The translations under genes and the position numbers were made by a program. Positions 1 through 13,919 of a DNA stretch of 64,000 bases are shown piece after piece. Under the pieces are notes generated by a model, which made no database searches, was not told where the DNA came from, and was given only the letters and a program-made list of their open reading frames with translations. Location: assembly GCA_013365325.1 (NCBI GenBank), contig JABVXV010000306.1, positions 1-64,000 on the forward strand, written 5' to 3'. Numbering within the stretch: position 1 is the stretch's first letter; every line of letters starts with the position of its first letter. Origin of the DNA: Dipetalonema caudispina. Lineage: Eukaryota; Nematoda; Chromadorea; Rhabditida; Onchocercidae.

Positions 1-2044
1 CAGCTCAGTGACTTTAACCTATTAAGCCATTAAAATTATTATAACATTGCTGGTATTAATTGCTGTGTTATTCAATAAATTCTATATTCAAATATTTTGT
101 CGTGTTACCCAATCAAAAGGATTATACTGTCTACAACAAAAGACAGATTCCTTCTACCACAAATCAAAACTTTCACGACAGTGCATGGCATGAAAATTAA
201 TCGATTTTTATATTTCTAAGTTTCACATATCATCGTAACACAGTGTAAATTATGATACTGTGCAATGCTAAACCAATAGAAATGACCTCACTTGCTATTT
301 GCTGCAAATTCATTTTGTTTAACTGTATGGAGACAAGCAGTACCGAATAAGTAAGTTGTTCCCGGACAGTTAAAGTCCCAATGAATATATCATCCTGATG
401 CACATACCGCGATATGCGATGCATATCCGTCGATGATAGCTGTTCGCCGTTAACCAATATTTTGCCTGAATTTTAAACTGTACAAAGTTTATAATCCAGT
501 TTTCATGAATTATTTTTTTTTCTTTTTTTAAAGAATATTTTGGCAGTGGAAAAGCAGTTTATTAATGAGTCGCATGATACGCGCGCGCAGACAACCGGAA
601 ATAGCTGAAAAGTATAATCGAGATCTTTAATAATTGTAAGAAGAATGTTTCTGAAACTGCTGGTATTGAAAGTTTTTGTCCCAAAATTGAAAGCTTTTTT
701 CTGGATTTAGAATCAGATTATCTCGACCAGTTTTCAGAACGTTGTGAGCTTATTTACGTAAATAGCAGTGAAAGTAGGATTTTATCGGTTCTGATAACTA
801 TTAATTTTTTGTCAAATAAACTTTTAACTGTTTCAACTACGCAAGATTACTTCATTTTTCATTATTTTTAGTTACCTTTCACGTCTACATCGCTTGATAC
901 ATTCATTGTAAGTGCATTCAGAAGGACAGTTTTTCCCGTTCCACTGTAATTATGCTTAATGATGATTCATTATCACTGGATTATCACTACCACTATCAGT
1001 ACATCATTATCACTGATCCCGATCTACTCAAACTCTTTTAAAGTTTTTGTGTTTGATTTATTCAGAGCTTATGAATTTTAGAAAGCAAGTACCTGCTTCC
1101 CATAATTGCAAGCGTGGTGCCGGGCATTGCATAACCGGAAACTGTAAAAAAAGCTATGAATTAATTTGACGAAGACAAATTTTAAATACTTCGTATGTTC
1201 ATATTACAACTAAAAAACTGTCTTTTTATAGAATTAAAAAAGTAGTACCTGGGAAAAATTAGCCATTTTGAACATGTTCGTAATTCTCTATTCAACTGCA
1301 TAATTCTCATCAATTTTTTTCAGGAACATTTCAAATTTCTAGCTTTAAAAAATTGCATATTAACCTTCGCTAAGTATGGTTTTTGTCTTTCTTGATTGTC
1401 GGACGATTCTGAGACATTGTAGCAATGATTTCTTGGCAAGCGGTACTTTTACTGTGATATCAGTCCATGTGACAGTTTTACCTTCATTATCTAAAAGTAT
1501 CTAATGGAAATGATTAGACAGTAACACCATATTATACAATTTCATAAACCTCATCTAGGCCAGAATAATAACTCATGTTAGTCGGATAAGTTGAAGTCTC
1601 CGAATTACAACAAGTGGATAGAACATAATGAAATGATACGATACGACAACTGGAAGCTGAGATTCCACTAAACGATATTTGGTATGCTGCAATAACCTAC
1701 CATATCAGAACGGTAATAAGAGAGTTAGGAAACGTACTGCATTTGGCAGGCTCCAATAGAGGTAACGATACATCCTTTATCAAATCTTGGCTAGCGTTTT
1801 GTGAACGAATCTGCATGCATGTCTTCCATATTAAAATCAACATAAATATATGAATGAGTTTTTCGTGAGTAAATAAACATTTGAAATCAACTACTTGCAT
1901 TAAATTTTACAAAAGTTTAGCAAAAAGATTAAAAAGTCTGTCAGTAATTCCAATCAGCTGATAAAAAATGAAACGAACTTCGTCCACAACTGCACATTCA
2001 GTTCCTTCTCCCTTTGCTTTATCTGAATTAGCAGAATCGGTCAT
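1..2044 (-). CDS. ABCG (White/WHT-type) half-transporter, 5' part
   Basis: This is the N-terminal part of an ATP-driven membrane exporter of the ABCG subfamily (nucleotide-binding domain first, then membrane helices). Six phase-compatible exons (minus strand): 2044-1979 (ATG), 1810-1738, 1490-1365, 1141-1093, 943-876 and 465-344, about 168 aa. The pre-Walker strand reads VSGYAMPGTTLAIMG. The Walker A motif GSSGTGKT is assembled across the 1093/943 splice junction. It is followed by ILVNG and then YVHQDDIFIGTLTVREQL, the ABCG Q-loop region. The signature motif, Walker B and all transmembrane helices lie beyond the left edge. Start choice: the first ATG opens a 22-codon exon ending at a GTTCGT donor, with no earlier in-frame coding seen. 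The subfamily call is firm. The substrate cannot be inferred. Confidence 0.86.
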
Positions 2045-3626
2045 TTTATGATTTAAGGTTCTGTAAAATGGATATTGAAAAAATGATAATTACAGAGTTA
2101 AGGAGCAAGTAAGGCTGATGAAAAAACATCTTGTAAGCAAATAAAAGTGTGAATATTTCAACTTAATGTTATAATGACCACATCGGTATATGAATGAAAG
2201 TAAGAGACTTCAGTAGGAAACTTATTCATACACTTACCACTTCTATTAAATTTCATGCAAACATAAATTTATCATTCAAAATTCTTTCGATTGAAAAATT
2301 CGAACTCGGCCTTGATAGTTTTTTAAGATCAGAAAAGAGTTACACCGCCTTATCGGATCAGTAAACAAATAATAAAGTGAAATAAGTTTTCATCTCCTAT
2401 ATATAGTTTATGTTACACAAAGAATTTGCATTTTGCATTCTAATCTATAGCAAAAATTAGAAGTATAGATGACTTGAAATTGAGGCTCCAATCCTGAGAC
2501 TTCTAGTCAGTTTGCAGTATCGATGCAACCTTTATATTTTGGCCTGCAACTGCAAAAGAGAGAGCAAGAGTGGTAGAGAGTGACGCAAACATTTCTTACC
2601 TTATAACAGAATTCATTTAATTATCTTCAGTTATTCGTCTAAAAACTTAAGTAGAAGAGAAGAATACGCTTCAAATTTATTCTAACTCATAAAAAGTCAA
2701 TAATGGATCTGGCGAGTTTCATTCCTGATTTCTTGCAATGTTTTCTAACAGAAGAGATTTGTAAATCTATCTGTAACGAAAAACTTGATCGCTGTTCAGG
2801 AAGGAATTAAGGAAATTTTCCACATAAAAGTTTTTGGAAGAAAGGCATAAATAGGTTCGAGAAAGCATTGAAGACCATTTACACATCCTTACACCGCCCG
2901 CGGACGGTCGGGCCAAAACCGCGTTAATTCTAGCACAACACGACTCGTTTGACGTTCAGCTTTTCGTCATCATTTTTTATGCATACATTGTTCTGGGTAA
3001 CGCAACAAGTGATCAAAGAAGGCGTTGAAAAAAGATTGTATTAAGTGCTCAATGTACGACTGATCTATTTGTTAACCGCATATTTGAATCGTTAATACGA
3101 ATCTATTTATTTAAGCAAAATAAACTGATGTAAAACGAAGGAACCGAGAATTTCAAGCCTGAGCACCAATTCTAAATTAGTTTTCAACGGTCAATTTCCA
3201 AATCGTTACATCTAATTTCTATGTGAAACTAAGAAAAACAGCCCTTAGATCTAAGTTATTACCACTATTACGTACATAATATGTAAAAAGCAATTTTGAA
3301 TATTATCTTTTTACTGAAATAAAGATCATCTCAATATTAACCTATATCTACTTAAAGTTTTCAAGAAATTTTGGATGGGAATCTCAAGCATAACAATTTG
3401 AACAGTTTTCTTAAAACGTAAAGCAATTAAATTTGCTAAATCGAACAATGAGTTTAAATGGAAAAGAGAGGGAGAAAGAGAAAAAGAGACAAGAAATTAG
3501 ACTTTTTCTGTTTTCTTTTCAAATTAGTCAGCAATTTATACTGTTCAATAGCATGCTCTTTGTAAAACTCCTCCAAAATGCTAATTTCGTGCTTAAATCA
3601 AAATAGTTTCATGTGAAAGAGCGTAT
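2045..3626. other. Intergenic, divergent promoter region
   Basis: This is AT-rich DNA between two divergently transcribed genes (ABCG to the left, BTB-kelch to the right), so it probably holds both promoters. I see no coding exon. A purine-rich GAGAG/AAAGAG tract lies at about 3464-3495, shortly before the kelch gene start. No recognisable RNA gene was found. Confidence 0.5.
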
Positions 3627-6600
3627 ATGAGTGAAGTGCAGAGCAGCTCTCTGGATCAATTTGTAGTGGAAGTATCACGGAGAAGCAAAATCAGTAAAAA
3701 CTGCCGTGGCACTCTTGAAGCATCAGCGGTTACATTAGCAGCCGAATCATCTTCAACAAGTGAGACTGTATCAACAACACCCCTATCAACTCGCTCAACA
3801 GGTGCCAGTGATTACGGTTCCCTCGCCGTGATATCATCAGCGTTATCAGTTTCAACCGCCTCACCGACCATCGGATCCGACACAAAATCCACAGCTCAGC
3901 AACACTTCAGTATCACTGCAACAACAGTTGATGGGAAAAAGGCGCCCGCAGAATTATACAAACCGCAACGGCAAGCTCATAGCAGTGCCACCGTCATTCT
4001 CAACAGAAATACTGTGGTACAACTTCGCGATTTAAATATCGTTTCAACTCTTAGCCTGCACAATTTTTCATTGCTTCACTATACATATATATACAAATTA
4101 AAAAGATTTATTTCATTTCTGATTTCATATAAAGTCAAATCTAATATAATAAACTACTTGTACGAAAAGCTTCCCTACATTTTCCAAAAAATTAATTATG
4201 GCTACGACCAGACCAAACTTAAAAAGATTAAAATCGTACCTTTTGTCTTTTCACTAATTTACATTTTGAAAGCGATTCGAACCTTTAGACTTTCCATAAA
4301 TCAAGCCCAATCCTTAGTTGCAGATTATAATAGACCGCAAAGAATTCGCTCAAATTTCATCATATTTTCGAGCTGCATTTTATGGTGGTTTCTCGGAAAC
4401 TAAATCTAAATTATTGAGTTTTGACAGGACTAAGGTTTGTCAAACTTAACACCGTTTATGCAATTTCGATAGCAAAAGACCCATCATCTATCATTATTTA
4501 TCATTAGAAGAGAGCTGGCAGAAATTTCATGGAACTTTCCATGAATCCATCATATATTAGCTCATAGCACTTGTCCGCTTGATTGATCTCTTGAAGTAAG
4601 TATCAATGACAATCAAGTAAGCGCTTGCAGAGTGAGGAATTCTTGCATTGCTGCGCGGTCCTCAACCAACTTATGAGTGAAAATAAATTGAAAGTACCGA
4701 ATTTACAGTGGATGAGTCTGCAAAAAGCATTTGAGGTATGATTATCCTATCATTTGAGGCACATTTATTATATATGCCAACTTGAAGGTAATGAATCATT
4801 GGTGTACATATATAGGAAAACATAGTCAAATGCATGCTTCAAGCCACCTTTGAAGTTTTCACCTCAGTAAAAATGTTTGTTGCTATCTTTTGATAATGAT
4901 AACATATATTAGTACAGAATATCTGAACTATTGAATTAGCTAGGGAAATAATAACGCATAGGAATTCACGAATTCCTTAAATTAAATAATTGCGCCTAAT
5001 TATAACTCCATCACATAACTTAAGTATATAGCTTTGCACCATTAATTTTTAGTTTTTTATAGATATTAGACATAGCGTCCTACTTGTTGATTGATCCATT
5101 GCTGGCGCTTATATCGGACGTAATTGTCTCCAAAGTAAATGCTGATTCATTAATTCTCGCTTATCATAAAGCAGGTATCTCAAACTAATGAATTCCTCTA
5201 TTTTTGAAATAATTTTTTGATTTGCGACAGATATTATTTAGCCGTAAAGTTCTGAAGGCAATGGAAGAAATTAAAAGGATGAAGGGGAAGTTGGACTTTC
5301 GAATTTCATTCTGCGTGAGCCTGGCCAAAATTAGAATCAATAGAAGAGGGCAAGAAGGAATGAAATTACTGTATTTCACACCACAAAAGATATTAACAAT
5401 GCCTTTCAGAAAATCGTCATGTGTCGTTAGCCCAAAAATTATGGAAAATAATTGTCCGCCAGTTTGATCGATTATTAGCAAACAACACTTTTCTTACGTC
5501 AGTTTCACAAAATAATTTTTCGTTTTTTAATTTGAGTAAAAAAAAAAAACACGATGAGTTGTGGAAACCATTGGGAAATCTGTTTTATATAACTTTCATT
5601 TTCTTTCCTTTTTTTGTCGTATTGAATGTTTTACCTGTCGCTATGGGTAAAACAGCTCTATTCATAGTTTGGATACAAAAAGGCCTTGTTAGTTTATAAT
5701 ATCTACCATTAAAAGTAAATTATGAGTAGTTTTTTTTTAAATCTGATTAAAACCCAGTTAGTCAAATCTCTAAAAATGCTGAATTAGATAATTTTACATT
5801 TCAAAGTACAATGACCTTTGCGGATCAGCAATCATTATCATTGATTGTGATATATGAGATTTTGTTTATGGCTATAACAAATAAACTTCGAACTTTGCTT
5901 CATAGTCATTTAACAAATTATACGAAAAAAGTTTAATTCCAGACTTTCCGAAGTAGAAATCCTGAAGTTATTATACGACCGAAATTTAAATATCAACAAA
6001 AATGAAGAAACAACAATGGTTCGAAAATGGATTACGGTTGGTTCACCAGAGAAACTTTTTGTAATAAATCTGACAGAAGTCGAAATTTTTAATTAAATTA
6101 GCACAAACTGAAATGAACGCTGAAATTTAAGGTCAATGATTACGATGGTGGAGGTGCAGTGAGATTGCGTGAAGAACTCCGTGGACGAAATGATACCGTT
6201 GGCTTTAGTGAGAACGAGCCCCGCTTGCCAAATTCAGTCTTACTTGCAAGTGGTAAGAACTTCATAACGTATAATGACTTATTTTTTTTGTAATTCAGAA
6301 ATCTAGAAAATTCCCTAAAATTTCGAAGATAATTCAAAAATACCGCAAAGTCATTTTTCTAGGTGGTTGGTCCAACGTAGGCCCAACGATGCTGGTAGAA
6401 GCGCTCGATTTCCGTGCCCAAAGATGGATACGTTCGGAGCTAAAACTTTTTGAATTACCACGTGCTTACCATGCTGTAATCAACACTGGTGAACATTTAT
6501 TTACAATTGGTGGTTTCAATGGCGCTGAATATTATCGGTCAACGCGAAAATTTAGTTTAAATAATCAAGTAAGTTTTGTAAATTCATCTTCTTAAACTCG

Positions 6601-7961
6601 CAATTCGAGATAAATCAAATCAAATCCCTGCTCATCTCATAGGTTTGCATTTCATTGAAAATAATCTGCAATCCATTCTAAGCAAAATTTTGGTCAAACA
6701 AATTTTTATTTTAATTGGAAAAAGCTGAGCATTTATAAATAAAAACTCAAAACTAACTTGAGCTTTCTAAATCAAAGCTAGTTAATTTGTAGGAATGTAC
6801 AGAGGTTGCACCAATGTATGATCAGCGGTGTTATGTTGGATGTGGTTTGCTCGATCCGGAACGAATTATAGCGATCGGTGGTTATAACAACCACGATCGC
6901 TTGAGATCTGCTGAGATTTTACATATACCGAAGAATCAGTGGCATCGAATTGCCGAAATGAGCGTTAGAAGGTTACTTTGAATTGAAAAAGTTTGAAAAT
7001 TAATCTCATATTAGCAATTTAACTGAAACGTAACGTGAATTGCTTGTATCGAAGAAGATGACACTGGACCTTAAAGTAAGTTCTGAGTTTTTAACTTCCT
7101 TATTTCGATCTTATAAAACCTGGAAAGTTTACTTCCTATCATAAATTCTTCACACTTTATAAAGTAAGTAATAAGTATGGCTATAGAAGTGATGGCCACT
7201 GCGTGATAATGAAAAATGTGGCATATGCCATCGGTGGTTTCGATGGAATGAATTGTCATTCTAGTGTTGAATACTACGAACCACAACGTGATCGATGGTT
7301 TATTATGAGCAACAACATGACAAGTCGAGTTAGTTATCCTTCCAAATGGATCTGCGTTCGGAGTTCTTGTACTCTGCAAACTTACCGAATTCTACGCAAA
7401 TCATTCAATGTATAAAAACTTTAAATGACCGATATGAGTGATGTTTTCAGCGCTCTGGTGTTGGTGCAGCTACCCTAGAGGGTGTCGTATTTATATGTGG
7501 AGGTTTCGATGGTACCAGTCGTTTACAAACATGCGAATTTATTGATACGAGGGAAGGAAAATGGCACCGCTTGCGGTCGATGAATCGACCACGGTTTTGA
7601 ATTTAATTCATAGACTTGATTCGAGACTGATTTCGAGTTCAGAAAATGAAATCATGGAATTTATCCTGTTATCACATAGGATCCAAAGCGTTCGGAACCA
7701 TTATGAAACAAAAAGATTAAAATATTATTTTACTTCAGCTCAAATTTCGGTATAGAAGTATTGAACAATCAAGTAGTGGTTGCTGGAGGTTATGGAGGTA
7801 TGGTTGGCACTATAGGTGAAACAGAAGCATATGATTTTCGTTCTAACAACTGGATCGAATTACCAACGATGAGTTTGCGACGTTCAGCGCTTTATCTTAC
7901 TCGAATCGAGAATCACGACATTATCGAAGCGTTTGTTCGTCCAAAATGTACTGTTGCGTAA
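3627..7961 (+). CDS. BTB-BACK-kelch protein, KLHL10/SPE-26-like
   Basis: Likely substrate adaptor of a Cullin-3 ubiquitin ligase: BTB binds Cul3 and the kelch propeller binds substrate. Exons: 3627-4040, 4324-4434, 4631-4735, 5063-5174, 5410-5497, 5943-6036, 6132-6252, 6363-6568, 6793-6971, 7190-7328, 7451-7593 and 7739-7961. All 11 junction phases agree and give 644 aa. Residues 1-125 are Ser/Thr-rich low complexity. The BTB core has EFAQISSYFRAAF (about 145-157). BACK spans about 210-310 (ASYLLIDPL, then LSEVEILKLLYDRNLNI). From about 345 a six-blade kelch propeller has Gly-Gly doublets GGW, IGGFNG, IGGYNN, IGGFDG, CGGFDG and AGGYGG. RSNFGIEV in the last repeats is typical of KLHL10. KLHL10 acts in sperm development, and C. 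elegans SPE-26 is a sperm kelch protein. The BACK C-terminal helices look shortened. Orthology is inferred, not tested. Confidence 0.88.
5231..5314 (+). other. Possible poison cassette exon inside the kelch gene
   Basis: This lies in the intron between 5174 and 5410. It is an 84-bp segment bounded by an acceptor (GCGACAG) and a strong donor (GTGAGC). In isolation it reads as an open, BTB-start-like peptide (KVLKAMEEIKRMKGKLDF). The upstream exon ends in phase 1, so inclusion would give a TAG after three codons. It could be a regulatory exon or a relic of an older BTB exon. It may also be an accident. Confidence 0.25.
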
Positions 7962-8843
7962 AATATGAAATGAGTGAAGACAAATTTCTCAAAGATGTGT
8001 CATCCTCACTACGATGTCTTCATGAAAAAATATTTTCGATGAATCCCTCCCATGGGCACAAAAAAAATCTCACAAAACTTATTTGAAATTTGATCCCATT
8101 TTTGTCTACATCACTTGCAATACTACAAAATGCTACGAATAATGTTTTAGCTGAATGACGTATACCAATCAATATGTCACGTTTTGATCTTTCTTAGATG
8201 CTTATGATTATCAAATTAATAATTGTATTAACCAAACAAGTGTTACTTGTAATGATATGCAAAAAACACACACATTATAAATTTATATTCAGAAGCATGC
8301 GTGCTCTTTAAGCGTTATTTAGCATTCATAATATGTGATTTAATGCATCCTCTGTCAATAATAAACATAATTTAATTTTGATTGTCAAACCTTCTCATAT
8401 CATATGTCAAGCATGAAACTTCATATTTATGAAGTGAAGCATGAAGAGGCCGTTTTATTATAGCATAAGATGGAAATTCGGCATCAGAATGGTCGACTAT
8501 AAGATTGATTTTAATGTGTTCATTCTTTCATTGTGCTTAATCTTTCCATTGCCATTCTCGGTAGTATCGAAACATAATATATTATTGTGGGTTAAAGATT
8601 AAATCAGCCTATATATTCTTTACTTTAAGCAATTTGTCACAAGAGTTCAACGAAGTGTTATTGTTTTCATGTGTTGTAAAATTTTTGCATGGAAAATGTT
8701 GTAATATATAGGCAAACAAGGAATAGCTGGCGAGTTTAGCTTAGATTACTCCCTCATTATTGGAACATCAGGCCAACAGTCGCTAACTTGAGATGGATGC
8801 AAATTTCCAGCACTTTCGTTCCTAACATTTTATCATAGTTCTT
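7962..8843. other. Intergenic; 3' UTR and upstream region
   Basis: AT-rich sequence after the kelch stop codon and before the next plus-strand gene. Possible polyadenylation signals of the AATAAA type occur near 8360. No exon-like segment was found. Confidence 0.4.
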
Positions 8844-10772
8844 ATGCGCTGGACGGTTGCTTCTTTCTGTATGCTCTTGCAATTCGTCATGCGCGGGAAT
8901 TCAATACCGATTGCTGATACGAGTAATAATGGCAATGTTAGTAAACCGATATTATTGATCTTCTACGGTGCCATTTTCCATGTGTGATTTTCCTTACACA
9001 GCAGTAATTCCGGGATTTCAACGCACTTATTTCTAATCTTGCATACGTTAAAGTAGAAAACCATAAATTACACTGGATTACATACACGAAAATTTCGATT
9101 TACTATATCAGTACGTACTTTTAACGGTTTTCCTGTTCAGAACGAATCGATGACTTTTTGCACACTTATCAGTTATAATAGCAACATGCCATTAGCATGG
9201 GATATCAGTGACGACGATCAAATGGAAAAGTGCATCCGGGAAATACAAAAGGCGAATTCGAAAGAAATACACACTATATCCGATGATACGAACAGTGGCA
9301 TGACACAATTTTTTTATATTTTTAGAGAGCCGTTCGGTCAGTCTTCTGTTTGAATCATAAATGTGAGAAAATAGCAGAATACAACAGTCTTTAAAGTAGC
9401 AGAAACTTAGGCACTCAACAAAAAGAAAAATCTTTAACATGACTCAAGTATGTGTTATCAAATCTAACTTACTAATGTATCACATAAACATAAAGCAGGC
9501 CTTATAGCCCTACATATTATCCTTATGTAACCATATCCTCCTTAAGTAATGGCATCATTCCAAGGATTAAATATCAGATGTCATTATGCATTTAATTAAT
9601 AAAGCTTCTGCATCGCAGTTATTTCTTGTTTCCTTTTTCGACTACTACCATTTTCAAATTTAAGACTTTCAACGTTATGTCTCACCTACTGTCTACTTCA
9701 CCACTAGAACCATACAATAATTTTAAGCACAACAGTATGTTACAGTGCCAACGGATATCGCCTGCTTGAGTAACAATACAATGGGTGAAATATATAATAT
9801 GACAATAGCATGTATGAATTTGACTGAACCAATAGGTTTACGTTTACTTTTTACTGCAACACATTTCAAAGTGTGTCTTAAGCTTTACGAGTTATGGCAA
9901 ATTTTCTCCATGATCACTATAACAATCCCTTTTTATAAAACACTGATACTTGTCCAACTTCCCAATTTCTTCTTAATCTCTGCTGATAGCATCTTTCATT
10001 CCAAGAAGAAAATGTCATCCCTCATCCATTGCAATATAACAGTTATGAAACTTTGAACTAATTTTCCTATCATTAAAATATAGTTTCAGCCGCACTGAAT
10101 GATACGACGGAATACTATGTAAGTTCATTGTTCTCCGATATATCTTAACCGCGATTCATTAACAGTGGCAGTCTAACAATTGGTTGCATATAAAGAGTGC
10201 TGACATAAAAAGCATCTCATTAATTACAAAAATAGAATGGGAAAGAATTAAGATTAGCTCTATGAAATATATTTCTCTATTCTTGCAGCTAATGATTTAA
10301 TTTTTGAATCCAAATATTCGATCATTTTAAACTAATTTCGTGTCGAATCCATTTAAAATGCATTTTATTTGAAAAGATAACCTTATTTCTCAGGTGAACT
10401 CCATCAATATGAGCCAGAATTTTATTTCAGAGCTGGAACAGTTCTATAGTTCCATATCCAAACTGCACATCTACAACAATGGTTGCTACTTTCTACTGCA
10501 TATAACGTTACAGAGATCTCATCTGACAAATATTTCGTCGTAATATAAACTTGCTTCAGAAATCTCTACCGGAAAAGTGGATTCGAATAGTTCGTGTTGG
10601 ACTGGCCAGCTTTTCTGTATTTTTTGCCACAGTCATCGTTTGTGCCATTTTATTCCTGTTCGTCGTCCTTCTCAAATGTATCCAGCGATTACTTCTGGTT
10701 CGACGAATGCCCGCATCCCAGTACTCCATTATCAAACATCTTGCCGCTGATGAAGGAATTGTGCGATTTTAA
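8844..10772 (+). CDS. Unrecognised type I membrane glycoprotein
   Basis: I do not recognise this family. Six phase-compatible exons: 8844-8936, 9141-9336, 9746-9835, 10090-10118, 10394-10481 and 10591-10772, about 225 aa. The first exon encodes a likely signal peptide (MRWTVASFCMLLQFVMRG). The ectodomain (about residues 25-165) is rich in N-glycosylation sequons (NES, NNT, NMT, NLT, NDT, NMS) and has several Cys. One transmembrane helix, roughly VGLASFSVFFATVIVCAILF onward, is followed by a basic stop-transfer (QRLLLVRR) and a tail of about 30 residues. Most likely a cell-surface protein. The 10481/10591 junction is the least certain. Another coding-like segment at about 10885-11020, after TTACAG, could be an alternative 3' exon for a longer tail. 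Confidence 0.55.
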
Positions 10773-13700
10773 TTAAACATTAAAGATCGAAAGTAAAGGA
10801 GACTATAGTTACCACTTAAGCATAAATTCTAACTTATTTAAACCAGAAGAACTAAAGAATTAAAATTAGAGAGAAAATTACAGGAAGACGTGACACAAGA
10901 ATCGAGTCGTCACAGTTCAACAATGCATTATGGACAAAAAATGTCTGCTTCGAAGTTATTGCATCTAAAGGACGTGCGCTTAAGTTTTACCGCATCACGA
11001 CATGCTACTTTATTTTAATTTAGTTATTCTGATCTCAGGAAAGTTCTTGTCCCTCTTCTTAGACTTCCCTTCAATTGGACGTAAATCTTCTGAGGAAATC
11101 CAAAATTAGCCAGAATTTTTGTGTAGATCCTACGATGGATGCAAGAAGACAGTTCATAATAAGCATGCGAATTGCAATACTGATTTAAAATTTACCATCA
11201 TATGGCAGTTGACATTAAAGTTAAAATGCTTAATAGAGAATGTCGTGGGAACAAAATATTTCCAATTTTAAGGCAAAAAGTTCAGCAGGCTATCGTTTAA
11301 CATTAAGTTGGGAAGACAAACATGATTGATGTGATTCTGAATTTAAGTGTAAATTTAAACCGAAATTTGCATAATTTATCCATGAATATTGATATAAATG
11401 ATAAAAAATTTTAGTGGCGTGACTCGTACATCTTGTTTTTATATCAGTAAGTACGAGAATTTAGAGTCTGTGACATTTGCATACCATTTTGAAAGGCTGA
11501 AAGAAAATCCACCTTTTTCCCAAGTTGAAATGTTCTAATCGAAAGCGTTAGAATCAGAGTTAAAAATAATGCTGCGATCGAATTACGTTGGAACTGCAAT
11601 TAAATAGGAAATCTGCTCTTTTTTGCTTTCTCCTTAGCTGGTCAATTAGTACGGTAATTTCTGGCTGTGTAAACTTCGTTAATTACAGTACAATTCCATA
11701 ACTCGATTTGTACTCAAAAAAGAGAAAAGGTTGATCAACGATCTTGCTGATCCGATCAAGTGAATGAATATGAGTGATTGAAAACACGAGCAAACTGAAT
11801 AACGAAGCAAAGAATTCAATGATCCGCAGGAATTGTCTAATTCAGAGAATGCCTCCTCCTATTGATGGAAGAATTGAGAATAGTTCCATACTTCTCTAGT
11901 TCTTTGGCAAATTTAATATTTTGGTACTTTTAGAATTTATTTAAGCTCCTTGACTACTTTGTTCTTCTAATAGGGTATTTAGGAAGTCCAAGAATCAACC
12001 CGCTATGAATCAATTTCAACATTTCAAGTAAAGTTCTTCTCTCCAATATTATTTAATCATTGGTTCAGAATGAATAAAATAGTATTTGCATGAATAATAT
12101 GGACTTTAGTCGGTATTTCGTCATCGCATTCACGAAAAACCTTCTGATTCGCAATGTGAACACCACGGTGCTATGTCAAACAATCAAATTTTTTATCACA
12201 TGCCGGTTCTCATTTCCAGTTGACATTAAGAAAACCAGCAATTTAAGTCTACGATGTATTAACATTATAAACCTGATATCCAGGACATTCCAAGCTGCAA
12301 ATGTTGCATGAGAAGAGAGCCAGCCATTCTTTGACATGGCAGATTATGCTTATTCTGATATTCATACAATGCAGATTCTTTTTGATTTTATTGAACTCAA
12401 AACACAAACAGGAAACGAAAGAAATAAAACGAAATAATTGTGAATACAACAGTAATAGATAGCAATTCCCCGGGAGCAGGAATCCATCTCGTTTTCATCA
12501 TTCCTTTGTTGATAGCAGCAACAGCGAAAAAAAATCCCCGTCCTTACGTAGATAATTTCAGACATCTGTGATTCACCAAATACGTACATACGTTTTGGTA
12601 CTCCGTAGTATCAGACAGCAACAAACAGAAAAAGAGAAATTCACAAAAATTGCAAGCAGCAAAGAAAAAAACATAGAGAAAAATAATTACAACCATATAT
12701 AACATTGAAAAAATCCAACGAGTAAAAATTAGTAACAGATGAAAAGAAGCGAGAAGGCAAAATAGGAATCCGGAAAAGAAATAACAAAGAGAGGGGAAAG
12801 CCGGAATAAAACGTTTGAATGAAGCTAACGAATTTAAACAATTAGCATATGTTAAAGACGTAGTGAGAAATCAGTTAAGTGCGTAGCTTCAAACAAAATT
12901 ATTGTGCTTATGAAAACATCGAAAAGTGACAAACAAAGCAATGCTATCGTATTCAAAGCAAATGTGCCCGTTGATTCCAATGTGATAGAAATTTTGCGAA
13001 TAAAACAAAATTTGTAATCAAAAAAAGAAAGCTAGTAATTTAAATTAGTGCTGGTAACACTGGTACGTCCTTTAATAATACCAACAAATCCTGTATGTTA
13101 AGACGGTAACAACGGATTAATTCTCTACAAGATTCTGACTAGAAAATTATTTTCTTAATGACTATTGATTCTTATCCAATATAATATAAACCTGCGCAAA
13201 GGTACCAATCCCTTCTTTACATTATTAAACTAGTTCATACTTATTCCTTCCACTTTTTTTTATTTTGATATTAGAAACCGGATAAAATGCTACAATCAAT
13301 ATTTTTATTCCCCTCTAATCCAGCACCGCCAGGCAATTTAGGCGTACAGCAATTGCAAACTAACAGATACAAATCATTTTCAGAAAGTTAATCAAATGAT
13401 CCTGTGACTGTTATGAATATCGCCAAAAGTACCAAAAATATCCCCAAGTTCTAATCTTAATCTAAAATTTTTGAGTAATATGACAATTATTGATGCAAAA
13501 TGACAGCAAGCAAGACAACGGAAAACCTTTGCAAGCTTACAAAATAAAAGCAAGCTTACAAAAGATTTCATGAAAAGATCTTCCGAAATACAGTAAACAA
13601 AATGAGACACATATCGAATAAATGGATTCACAAAAAACAAATTAGCAGTACATATTGTAGGACTAGAATTACTATTATTATTACTATTACTGATATCAGC

Positions 13701-13919
13701 TAAACATTATTATTATTATCAAACGCTTAGGAATTTTTATATGATACAATTGAAAATTTCATGAATAGTTAAATACAATCAAGTTCGAAGAAAAACAAAA
13801 TGAAATAATATTTTACAAGTTTTGCAATAATTTGGCTAATTAAATCTATTGCTACTTGAAAATCTCAAAATTCAATACAGACAATGGGAATGTCTTTTGG
13901 TTTTACAGAAACTCAGCAA
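10773..13919. other. Intergenic, including probable CPEB 3' UTR
   Basis: AT-rich, with only short ORFs on both strands. The right part (roughly 13 kb upward) would be the 3' UTR of the minus-strand CPEB gene and contains TTATTA-type repeats at about 13670-13720. A coding-like stretch at 10885-11020 (plus) is mentioned with the preceding gene. Nothing else recognisable. Confidence 0.4.
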
